NCBI GenBank assembly: GCA_037974335.1
Contig: CM075760.1
Coordinates: 34,977,609 to 35,041,608, forward strand
Origin: Prionace glauca
Lineage: Eukaryota; Chordata; Chondrichthyes; Carcharhiniformes; Carcharhinidae
Direction: 5' to 3'
DNA length: 64,000 nucleotides
Shown: piece after piece, positions 44,045 to 54,300 of the stretch
Layout of the letters: each line of letters begins with the position of its first letter
Numbering within the stretch: the stretch's first letter is position 1
Notes under the pieces: model-generated
What the model saw: only the letters and a program-made list of their open reading frames with translations
What the model was told of the DNA's origin: nothing
Databases searched by the model: none
Translations under genes and position numbers: made by a program

Positions 44045-45345
44045 AATAAGGAGCTCCCTCCCCCTCTCTCCCTCACTCCCTCCCTCCCCCTCTCGTCCTC
44101 CCTCCCCCTCACTCCCTCCCTCCCCCTCGTCCTCACTCCCTCCCTCCCCCTCTCTCTCGCTCCCTCCCTCCCCCTCTCTCCTTCTCCCTCTCGCTACCTC
44201 CCTCTTTCTACCATTCCCTCCCTTCCTCTCTCACTCCCTGCCTGCCTCTCTCCCTCTTTTTCTCTTGTTCTCCCCCTCTCTCCCTCTCGTTCCCCTCTCT
44301 CTCTCGTTCCCCTCTCTCTCTCGTTCCCCTCTCTCTCTCGTTCCCCTCTCTCTCTCGTTCCCCTCTCTCTTGTTCTCCCTCTTTCTCTCATTCACCTCTC
44401 GCTCTCTCTCTTGTTCCCCTCTCTCTCTCTCTCATTCTCCCTCTTTCTCTCTCTCATTCCACCTCTCGCTCTCTCTCTCATTCCCCCCTTTCTCTCCCTC
44501 ATTCCCTCTCTCTCGTTCCCCCTCTCTCTCTCCCTTTTGTTCCCACTCTCTCTCTCATTCCTCTTCTCTCTAGTTCCCCCTCACTCTCTTGTTCCCCTTC
44601 TCTCTTGTTCCTTCTTTTCTTCTTCCCTGCTTCTTGCTCACTTTCTGTCCCTTCTCCCTCCCTCCCCATCCCTCCATACCTCCTCCACCATCGCTCCCCT
44701 TCCATTCTTCCCTCCCTCTCCCTTCCTCCCTCTCTGTCTCTCTCTTTCCCTCCCTCCCTCTCCCTTTCTCATTCCTTCTCTCTGTCTTGTTTCCCTTCTC
44801 TCCCTCTCTCATTCCCCACCTGTCTCTCATTTTCTCTCTTCCTCTCGTTCAGTCTTTCACATGTTCCCTCTCTCACTCCCTCATTTCCTCTCATTCCCTC
44901 CTCCCTCCCTCACTCTCTTGTTCTCTCTCGCCCTCTCACGCCCTTCCTCTCTCTCCGTCCCTCTCGTTCCCTCTCGCTCTCTCCCATTTCCCCCCCGTCA
45001 TTCCTTCTCTCTCTCGTTCTCTCCCTCCATCCCTTCCTCTCTCTCCTCCTCTCCCTCTCCTTCATTCCCTCCCTCTCTCCCTCTCCCTCTCTCTCCCTCC
45101 CCCTCTCTCTGATTCCCCCCTCTCTCTTTCGTTTCCCCCCCTTTCTCACATTCCCCCTCTCTCGCTCTCTCTCTCGTTCCCCCTCTCCCTCTATCTCTTG
45201 TTCCCTCTCTCTCTCGTTCCCCCCCTCTCCCTCTATCTCTTGTTCCCTCTCCACCTCCCTCTCTCTCTCGTTCCCCCCCTCTCCCTCTCTCGATCCCCTT
45301 CTCTCTCTCGCTCTCCCCTCTTTCTCTCTCGTTCTCCTTTTTTGA
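44045..45345 (+). repeat. 1.3-kb polypyrimidine tract
   Basis: Almost only C and T on the plus strand, with ccctctctctctcgttcccc as a loose repeating theme. Very long Ser/Leu/Pro open frames in several registers are a by-product. Such tracts can adopt triplex (H-DNA) structure. Confidence 0.95.
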
Positions 45346-45468
45346 CACGTTTATAAGACATTTCACATTGCCCTCACAGGCTCGTTAACTGAAGATGAGG
45401 GGAGGGGTGGATGGATGTGGGGCAGAGTGGGGGGAGGGGCCTTTCAGGAGGCTGACAGACTGCAGAAG
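45345..45468. other. Short unique spacer
   Basis: About 120 bp between the polypyrimidine tract and the Penelope-like end; nothing recognised. Confidence 0.4.
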
Positions 45469-45800
45469 TGATGTGGAGATGCCGGCGTTGGACTGGGATA
45501 AACACAGTAAGAAGTCTCACAACACCAGGTTTATGTCCAACCAGTTTATTTGATAGTAATCCCACAAGCTTTCGGAAACGGTGTTCTTTCGTCAGGTGTG
45601 TGCAAGGTTCTGATCAGAGAAGGGCGTATAGAGACACACACAGTTTACAGAATACTGATTAGAATGCAAGTCTTTACAGCCAACCTGCTATTCAGGTCTT
45701 AAAGATGCAAACAATGTGAGCGGAGAGTGAGTGGTTAAAGAGATATGTGTTGGCTCCTGTCTGGAGACGATACACATCTCTTTAACCTATGCAAATGCTA
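45468..45800 (-). mobile_element. Penelope-like element end, uninterrupted
   Basis: It begins with the shared gatgccggcgttggactggg phrase and continues to the hairpin region near 45735-45795 (ggttaaagagatatgtgttg against acacatctctttaacc). It serves as the empty-site reference for the LINE-split copy at 30885. Confidence 0.78.
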
Positions 45801-46220
45801 TCTCGACTCACATTATCCCATAAGTTTCAATAAAACCTCCACTCATTCTTCTAAACTCCAACGAGTACAGATCCAGAGTCCTCAACCTTTCCATGTACTA
45901 CAAGCTTTTCATTCTTGTGAACCTCCATTCACCCCTTTCCAAGGCCAGACATCCTTCTTTAGATATGGGGCCCAAAACTACTCCAATACTCTAGGTGTAG
46001 TCTCACCAGAACCTTATAAAGGCACAGATACCCACCTTCTAACCAATGAAAAAGTATCTTCTTAAATCCCCTCTAAGTCTCCTACTCCTGAGCTTAAATT
46101 TGCCAGAACAGCTATTAGACTGCGGCTTTGTCGATGATCTCGGGAGTATCAGATACTTTTGATTATATTTTTGATTTTGTTTTGCCTCTAAGTTATTAGG
46201 TAAGGGATATAAACTTTGTA
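45800..46220 (-). mobile_element. Degraded CR1-like LINE fragment
   Basis: cactcattcttctaaactcc and ccaacgagtacagatccaga correspond in reverse to the LINE C-terminal coding region. It is clear only to about 46080. Confidence 0.55.
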
Positions 46221-46227
46221 AACAAAA

Positions 46228-47390
46228 CAATTTTGGTGACGGAAGAGCGGTGGATGTGGTTTACATGGACTTCAGCAAGGCGTTTGATAAGGTCCCCCAT
46301 GAAAAAGTGAGAGGGCATGGGATCCAAGGAGCTGTTGCCTTGTGGATCCAGAACTGGCTTGCCTGCAGAAGGCAGAGAGTGGTTGTGGATGGAGGTTGGT
46401 AACCAGTGGAGTGCCCCAGGGATCTGTTCTAGGATGCTTGCTGTCTGTAATTTTCATAAATGGCCTGGATGAGGAAGTGGAGGGATGGGTTTGTAAGGTC
46501 GCCGATGATACGAAGATTGGTGGTGTTGTGGATGTTAGAAGTTGCAGCGAGACATAGATAGGATGCAAGACTGGGCGGAGAAGTGGCAGGTGGACTTCAA
46601 CACGGATAAGTGTGTAGTGGTCCATTTTGGCAGGTCCAATGGGATGAAGGAGTATAGTATCAAGGGTAGGACTCTTAGCAGTGTTGAGGAGCAGAAGGAC
46701 CTTGGAGTCCAGGTGCATAGGACTCTTAAATCGGCCTCGCAGGTGGAGGATGTGGCGAAGAAGGCGTATGGTGTACTAGCCTTCATTAATCGAGGGATTG
46801 AGTTTAGGAGTCGGGAGGTAATGCTGCAACTTTATAAGACCCTTGTCAGACCCCACTTGGAGTACTATGCACAGTTCTGGTCGCCTCATTACAAGAAGGA
46901 TGTGGAAGCTATTGAAAGGATGCAGAAGAGATTTACGAGGATGTTGCCTGGACTGGGTGACATGCCTTATGAGGATAGGTTGAGGGAGCTCGGTCTTTTC
47001 TCCCTGGAGAGATGAAGGTTGAGAGCCGACCTGATAGAGGTTTATGAGATGTTGAGAGGTATAGATAGGGCGGATTCTTGGAAGCTATGTCCCAGGGCTG
47101 AAATGGTCGCTATGAGAGGACACAGGTTTAAGGTGCTGGGGAGCAAGTACAGAGGAGATGTTGGGGTAAGTTTTTCACTCAGAGGGTGGTGACTGAGTGG
47201 AATCGGCTGCCTCCGGTGGTGATAGAGGCAAACTCGTTGGGGTCTTTTAAGAGACTTCTGGATGAGTACATGGGATTTAATGGGATTGAGGGTTATAGAT
47301 AGGCCTGGTAGGCAGGGATATGATCGGCGCAACTTGTGGGCCGAAGGGCCAGTTTGTGCTGTAGTGTTCTATGTTCTATATAAATCTGTG
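46228..47390 (+). mobile_element. 5'-truncated CR1-like LINE
   Basis: It starts inside RT (RAVDVVYMDFSKAFDKVPHE), then SGVPQGSVLGCLLSVIFING, ADDTKIGGVV and WQVDFNTDKCVVVHFGRSNG, and the C-terminus to GLFSLER. The 3' end at 47385 reads gtagtgttctatgttctata. Same subfamily as the copy at 12482-13490. Several small frame interruptions. Confidence 0.86.
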
Positions 47391-47417
47391 TCACGCCCCT
47401 TGCTTATTGATCCTTCA

Positions 47418-47800
47418 ACTAAGGCAGCCTGGTGGTGCAGTGGTTAGCTGCGCCAGGGACCTGGGTTCAATTCCCAGTTTGGGTCACTGCCTGCACATTC
47501 TCCCCATGTCTGCATGGGTTTCGTCCGGGTGCTTCAGGGTGGATTGGCCATGCTAACTTTTCCCTTAGTGTCCAGATGTGCCGGTTGGGGGGAATTGGCC
47601 ATACTAAGCTGCCCGTTAGTGTCTAAAGATGTGCAGGTTACGTAGATTGGCTATGCTAATTTGCCCCTTAGTGTCTGGGGATTAGCAGGGTAAATGTTTG
47701 AGGTTATGGGGATAGTGCCTGGGTGGGATTGTATTCGGTACAGACTCAATGGACTGAATGGCCTCCTTCATTACTGTAGAGATTCTATGATTCTAGGTGG
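47418..47800 (+). mobile_element. tRNA-derived SINE with duplicated body segment
   Basis: tggtggtgcagtggttagct heads the element, and gacctgggttcaattcccag is its B box. The ggattggccatgctaac/cttagtgtc segment occurs three times before the tail, an early stage of the minisatellites at 37930 and 59690. Confidence 0.75.
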
Positions 47801-48180
47801 CCATCCATCCCCCGCTTGGCGTTGGAATTGATGAGGCCAGCTTGGGGGTAGGATGTGTGGGGAGTTACAGGCCAATAAACTGACGACAGGCTGGCTGGTA
47901 GCAGCTGGATGTTGAATCCTTGGCCCAGGTGCAGAGTCTTGGCTCAGGCTGACTCAGAGGAATCTCTGGACTGTTTCCCCCCTCCCCCTTCCTCTCTCCA
48001 CCACTTCCCAAGCCAGGATCAGTGGGATGCAGTTCCTCACCTCACTGTGAGAAATATTCTGGGAATGAGCTGAGTTAGGAACTGCAGATTCAGGGAATTC
48101 ACAGTGAGACATTCACGTGTGTGTGTGTATAATGTAGATCCCACTGTGAATCTGTAAAAGTACTTATTAGTGTCGCAAGT
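47800..48180. other. Intergenic or intronic sequence, no gene seen
   Basis: Mixed-composition unique sequence with no splice-bounded open frame that I trust. Confidence 0.35.
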
Positions 48181-48224
48181 CAGCTTACATTAACACTGCA
48201 ACACTGCTTATATTAACAGTACAT

Positions 48225-48665
48225 TAACACTGAATTATAAGGAGAGGCTGGACCGACTGGGACATTTTTTCTCTGGAGCAGAGGAGGCTAAGGGATGAGC
48301 TTATAGAAGTCTATAAAATAATGAGGGACATAAATCAGCTAGATAGTCAACATCTTTTCCCAACTGTGGGGGAGTCTAAAACTAGAGGGCATAGGTTTAA
48401 GGTGAGAGGGGAGAGTTACAAAAGGATCCAGAGGGGTTACTATTTCATGTAGAGGGTGGTGAGTGTCTGCAACAAGCTGCCAGAGGTGGTAGTAGACGGG
48501 AGTACAATTTTGTCTTTTAAAAATGTTTAGATGGTTACATGGGTAAGATGGGTATAGAGGGATATGGGCCAAATGTGGGCAAATGGGACTAACTTGGGGG
48601 TTAAAAAAAGGGGCAGCATGGACAAGTTGGGCCGAAGGGCCTGTTTCCATGCTGTAAACCTTTAT
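48225..48665 (+). mobile_element. CR1-like LINE 3' fragment
   Basis: ggagaggctggaccgactgg and gtctataaaataatgaggga fit the RT C-terminal region, ending in ggcctgtttccatgctgtaa. Same subfamily as the element at 61985-62790. Confidence 0.75.
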
Positions 48666-48985
48666 GACCCTGTGAAGTTACTGTGAAAAATTCCCTGATC
48701 GTCACACTCCAGTGGCTGTTTGGGTCCACCCGGGTGTGATTCCCAGTTTGGGTCACTGTCTGTGCGGAGTCCGCATGTTCTTCCTGTATCTGTGTGAGTT
48801 TCCTCCAGGCGCTCTAGTTTCCTCCCACAGTTCAAAAGACGTGCTGGTTAAGTGCATTGGGCTGTACTAAATTCTCCCTCAGTGTACCTGAACAGGCGCT
48901 GGGGTGTGGCAACTCAGAGATTTTCACAGTAACTTCATTGCAGTGTTAATGTAAGCCTACTTGTGACATTAGTATTAAAAAAGAA
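48665..48985 (+). mobile_element. SINE, degraded and partly scrambled
   Basis: It holds the tail-like gaagttactgtgaaaaattc at the start, then the B-box-like gtgtgattcccagtttgggt, body and the tail ttcacagtaacttcattgca. Part of the tail appears on both sides, so one SINE probably inserted into another. Confidence 0.6.
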
Positions 48986-49585
48986 GCGAGGCCAAGAGAG
49001 AGGGAAATGATAGTGAGTGAGACAGAGAGGGAGAGATAGAGATAGACAGGGACAGAGGGACTGAGTGAGAAGGGAGAGATAGGAAAAAACAGAAATGGAG
49101 ACAAGGACAGAGAGAGAGAATAACACTGACGGAGCAAGAGATGGAGAGAGAGATAGGAAAGACAAAGAGAGATAGAGAGACAGGATAACAGAGACAGAGT
49201 GCCCCTGAGAGAGGGAGAGTCAGAGGTGAGTCAGAGACAGAGAGTGACAGTGAAATGAGACAGAGTGAGAGAAAGAAAGAGACAGAGTTAGAGAGAGAAA
49301 GACAGTGAGAGACAGGGGAAGAGAGGGAGTGACAGACAGAGACAGACATAGATAGACTGAGTCCGTGTGAGAGAGAGAGAGAGAGACAGACAGGGAGAGA
49401 GACACACAGAAACAGAGGGAGAGAGTGAGAGCACAACACAGAGAGAGAGAGACAGAGATAGAGAGACAGACTGTGTATGAGAGAGAGAGAGAGAGAGATA
49501 CAGACAAGGAGAAGGAGAGAGAGAGCACGACACAGACAGAGAGAGACAGAGATAGAGAGACAGACTGAGTGTGTGTTTGAGAGAC
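48985..49585 (+). repeat. GA-rich simple repeat
   Basis: Purine-rich gagagaga/cagagaga tract with a repeating gacagactgagt phrase. Confidence 0.9.
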
Positions 49586-49595
49586 ACAGAGAGAA

Positions 49596-50475
49596 GGCCC
49601 GATTTTACCATTTTGATTCTATGGACTGAATCTGGCATGATCCAGATCCGACTTGTAAACCTGTCCTCAGGTGCCCCATATGAAATCTGCCTGAGAAAAA
49701 AGCAGTGATTCTGAATTGTGCTGCAGAAACCTGTGAGTGGGATTTATCGCACCCGAAACACGGCTGCTCCGAGCGGAGCCTTCAACTGTGCAGGTACAGT
49801 ACAAAACACTCCCCTGCCACATTGTCACTGCTCCTGGGCCAGAGAAAGCGGCCCAGAACACCATCTGGCCTCCTCGCCACCCCATCCAACCAGAGAACAT
49901 CTGGCCTCCCCCCCCACCCCCCTGCAACCAGAGAACATCTGGCCTCCCTCCCCCCCCACCCCCCTCCAGAGAACATCTGGCCTCCCTCCCCCCAACCTCC
50001 TCCAACCAGAGAACATCTGGCCTCCCTCCCCCCTCCAACCAGGGAACATCTAGTCTCCCTCCCTCCCAACCCCTCCTCCAACCAGAGAACATCTGGACTC
50101 CCTCCCCTTCCACCACTTCAACCACTGTTCTGAGTCAGACAGCTGCTGGAAGCTCTGTATTTACCTCTTCAGAAGCTGGAGCGCCCAAAACACATCTTTG
50201 TAGACCATGTCTGTTTCTCGCTGAATCTGGATGCGCGAACGTGATGGTAAAAGGGGAAATGCAGGAACGTTTGAGCATCCAAATACAAATGCGTTTAAAT
50301 TGACATCGCACCCGTTTATGGTGCGGTGCTGATCACAGCCATTTTAGCTGCTTGGTAAAGGGGGAACGGGCGCAGAGGCGGGCATGGATTGTGCTCCTCA
50401 CCTTACACTCCACTTTACCAAGTTATCGCATCCGAAAATGGGCGCAACACGATGGTATTATTGAGCCCAGAGGGA
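49596..50475. other. Possible non-autonomous element with internal minisatellite
   Basis: ggcccgattttaccatttt at the left and ggtattattgagcccag at the right are loosely inverted, and a tatcgca(c/t)ccgaaa phrase occurs near both ends. The inside holds a proline-rich-looking minisatellite. This could be a decayed transposon-like repeat; the evidence is weak. Confidence 0.3.
49868..50112 (+). repeat. About 33-bp C-rich minisatellite
   Basis: Seven imperfect units of ccagagaacatctggcctcc followed by C-rich filler of variable length. Confidence 0.9.
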
Positions 50476-50744
50476 GAGACTCACACAGAGAGACAGAAAT
50501 AATCTAATTTCTCCTAAATCTAGAACACACAAGCAGCACCAGAAACTCCTTAAATATAAATAAATAGTTTATTTGGTTTAAATAAGAATACAGACAAATC
50601 CTGCAAACATTAATTAATGCACAAACTGGTTGAAACGAATCAAGTCACAATAAAATAGATTAAAACCTCATTAATATAAACAGCATTAACCTGTGACAAC
50701 TGGACCTGGCAGTATAGAGAGCAGTGTTTTGATGACGATGGGAC

Positions 50745-51278
50745 AGCGATGCTGTAGTTAAGGAAGCCCCACCAACGCCTTTACTTTCTCAGAACTCAAA
50801 AGAAACTTGGCATGTCAGCTACAACTCTCACCAACTTTTACAGATGCACCATAGAAAGCATTCTTTCTGGGGTTGTATCACAGCTCAGTATGGGCTCCTG
50901 CTCTGCCCAAGACTGCAGGAACTACAAAAGGTCGTGAATGTAGCCCAATCCAGCAACAAACCAGCCTCCCACCCATTGACTCTGTCAACACTTCCCGCTG
51001 CCTCAGCAAAGCAGCCAGCATAATTAAGGACCCCGCACACCCCAGACATTCTCTCTTCCACCTTCCTCCCTCAGGAAAAAGATACAAAAGTCTGAGGTCA
51101 CGCACCAACCAACTCAAGAACAGCTTGTTACCTGCTTCTGACTTACCTTGCATTAAGTTGATCTTTCTCTGCACCTTAGCTATGACTGTAACACTACATT
51201 CTGCACTCTCTCCTTTCCTTGTCCATGAACAGTATGCTTTGTATAGTGCACATGAAACAATACTTTTCACTGTTGCTG
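50745..51278 (+). mobile_element. L2-like LINE 3' end
   Basis: It runs from gctgtagttaaggaagcccc to the 3' end caatacttttcactgttgct and aligns by eye with the L2 copies at 37360-37890 and 59560-60440. It lies just downstream of the REC8 stop codon. Confidence 0.78.
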
Positions 51279-51392
51279 GTTCTCAGTGTGGGGGCATCGG
51301 GCTGTCCAAATCGCCTGGTCCCCACCTACGTCTCCAGACTGCAGGTTACAGCTGCTCGGGCCCATCCGCCAGTCCGGCGTCCGGGAAGGGGC

Positions 51393-54300
51393 TCAGAGTC
51401 CCACCTCGTACTTGGGGCCCGGCCGGATGGTTATCCTCCCGTAAGGCTCGCTCTGCTCCAGGGTGAGGATCTGTCTCCCTGCCAGTACTGCACAGGAAGA
51501 GGGAGAGAGTCAGAGAGAGAGAGGAAGAGAGAGAGAGACATAGAGAGTCAGAGACAAAGGAGGGGAGAGAGAGAGCAAGAGAGAGAGTCAGACACAGAGA
51601 GAGACAGTGATACAGAGAGAAACAGACAGAGAGAGAGATACACAAGAGACAGGGAGAGAGACAGACAAAGAGGGAGAGAGACAGAAGGACAGAGAGAGAG
51701 AGAGGGACAGAGAGAGAGAGAGAGTGACGGAGAGAGAGCGAGATAGGGATTCTCTGATCTGATGTGTATGTGTTTTGGGTGGGTCGGATTGTGAGCATCG
51801 GTCATTTCGCCGGATTCACGTTCCCGACACATGTGCGTCTCCCAGACCGGAGGGCAGGCGCAGTCAGGACAGGGCTGGAAATGGGTGGGAAGACAAAGTA
51901 AGTGATTGTTCCTGTGGAGCAGAGTCGAGAGGCAGCGATTTTTGGGCGTGTGAGGAGGCAAAAACAAGGTATATTTTTCTGTTTATTCTGTTTAACTTTT
52001 TATTTCAAGTAATAAGTCGCGAGTTTCGGCGGTTTTTTAAAAAATTAGTTAGAAACCGGAAGTCATAAGAACATAAGAAATAGGAGCAGGAGTAGGCCAT
52101 CCAGCCCTTCGAGCCTGCCCGGCCATTCAATAAGATCATGGCTGATCTGTCGTGACTCAGCTCCACCTTCCCACCCTCTCCCCATAACCCTTAATCCCTT
52201 CTCTTATCAAAAACCCATCAACCCGTTTCTTAAAAATATTTAGCGAGGCAGCCTCCACCACTTCAACGGGCAGAGAATTCCAGAGATTCACCACCCTTTG
52301 AGTGAAGAAGTTCCTCCTCAACTCTGTTCTAAACCGCCTCCCCTTTATCTTGAGGCTGTGCCCCCTAGTCCTACTGTCTTTTTTGAGCGGGAAGAGTCTC
52401 TCCACCTCTATCCTATCCATCCCATTCATCATCTTATACGTCTCAATGAGATCTCCCCTTATTCTTCTAAACTCTAACGAGTACAAGCCTAGTTTATTCA
52501 GCCTCTCCTCATAGCTCAATCCCCTCAACTCCGGTATCAGCCGAGTAAACCTCCTCTGCACTCCCTCCAGGGCCAAAATATCGTCACAAAAAGTCGTCAC
52601 TAGGGCGCTTGCCGGTAGTTGTAGTTTTTTTTTTCTCGTGCCCCTAACCCTATAAATTAGTGCAGAGAGGAGATCAACCCCAAGTTATAGTTCATGGGGG
52701 GACACATGACATAGGGAGATTAAGGGAAGGGGATATTAAGCAAAGATTTATGGAGTTGGGGTGGAAACTAAAGGCCAAGTCTGGAAGAGTAGTTATATCC
52801 GGACTCTTGCCTGTGCCACGGGATAGTATAGAGAGGAATAGAGAGAGGGAAAGTTTGAACTCGTGGCTGAGGGGATGGTGCAGGAGGGAGGAGTTCAGGT
52901 ACTTGACAATTGGGGCTCATTCTGGGGAAGGTGGGACCTCTATAAGAGTGATGGTCTTCACCTGAGGGGAATCAATATCCTGGGGAGTAAATTTGCAAAA
53001 GCTATGCAGGGAGGTTTAAACTGATTCGGAGGGGGGGTGGGATCGTGAGTAGAGGGGGTGAAAGTGAGGGGGGCATAGATGGGGAATGCAAGGCAAGGCA
53101 TAGTGGGGGTGGGGCGGAGCAGGGTTTGAAATGCATGTACTTTAATGCGAGGAGTATTCGCAATAAAGTGGATGAACTTGCAGCGTGGATCAGTACCTGG
53201 GACTTTGATGTTGTGGCCATTTCAGAGACGTGGATAGAGCAGAGTTAGGAATGGTTGTTGCAGGTTCCGGGGTACAAATGCTTTAGTCGGAGTAGAGAAG
53301 AAGGTAGAAGGGGGGGTGGGGTAGCATTGCTAGTTAAGGACTGTATCACAGTGTCGGAGAGGAAGTTTATGGGGACTTGTCAGTTGAGGTAGTATGGGCG
53401 GAGATTAGAAATAGGAGAGGAGAGGTCACCTGTTGGGAGTCTTTTATAGACCTCCTAAAAGTTCTAGAGAGGTTGAGGAAAGGATTGCGGAGACAATCCT
53501 GGCTAGGAGTGAAAGTAATAGGGTAATTGTTATGGGGGACTTTAACTTTGCGAATATTGATTGGAATTGCTATAGCTCTAGCTCGTTAGAGGGGTCAGTG
53601 TTTGTACAAAGTGTGCAGGAAGGTTTTTTGACTCAGTATGTAGATAGGCCAACTAGAGGTGAGGCTATATTGGATTTGGAGCTGAGAAATGAGCCAGACC
53701 AGGTGCTAGACTTGGAAGTTGGTGTGCACTTTGGTGATAGTGACCACAATTCGGTTACGTTCACCTTAGTGATGGAAAGGGATAGGCATGAACCTCGGGT
53801 CAGTAGTTTTAGCTGGGGGAAGGGTAATTATGAGGCTATTAGGAGAGAATTAGGAAACATAGGTTGGACTAGGAGATTACAGGGACTGGGAACGTCCGAA
53901 ATGTGGAATTTTTTCAAGGAAGGGTCTGCGATAGGTATGTCCCTGTCAGGCAAGGAGGATTTGGTAGGGCTAGGGAACAGTGGTGTACTAAAAAAGTTGA
54001 TTCGTTGGTTAGGAAGAAAAAGGAGGCATATGTTCGGATGAGGCTTGAGGGCTCAGGTAGTGCATTAGAAAGCTTTAGATTGGCTAGGAGGGAGTTGAAG
54101 AGAGAGTTAAGAAGGGCTAAAAGAGGACATGAGAAGACTTTGGCTGATAGGATTAAGGAGAATCCTAAGGCGTTCTATAGGTATGTCAAGAATAGAAGGT
54201 TGGTCAGGGCAAGATTAGGGCCAGTTACAGACAGCAGAGGGAAGTTGTGTGTGGAACCGGAGGAGATTGGAGAAGCATTGAACCAATATTTCTCTTTGGT

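Noticed and set aside
43916-45356. Very long serine/leucine/proline-rich open frames in several registers
   Set aside because: They are translations of a CT-only tract; no domain, biased to two codon types, and open in overlapping frames.
49705-50303. Proline-rich frames of 140-190 residues
   Set aside because: They come from the C-rich 33-bp minisatellite, and both strands are open for the same reason.
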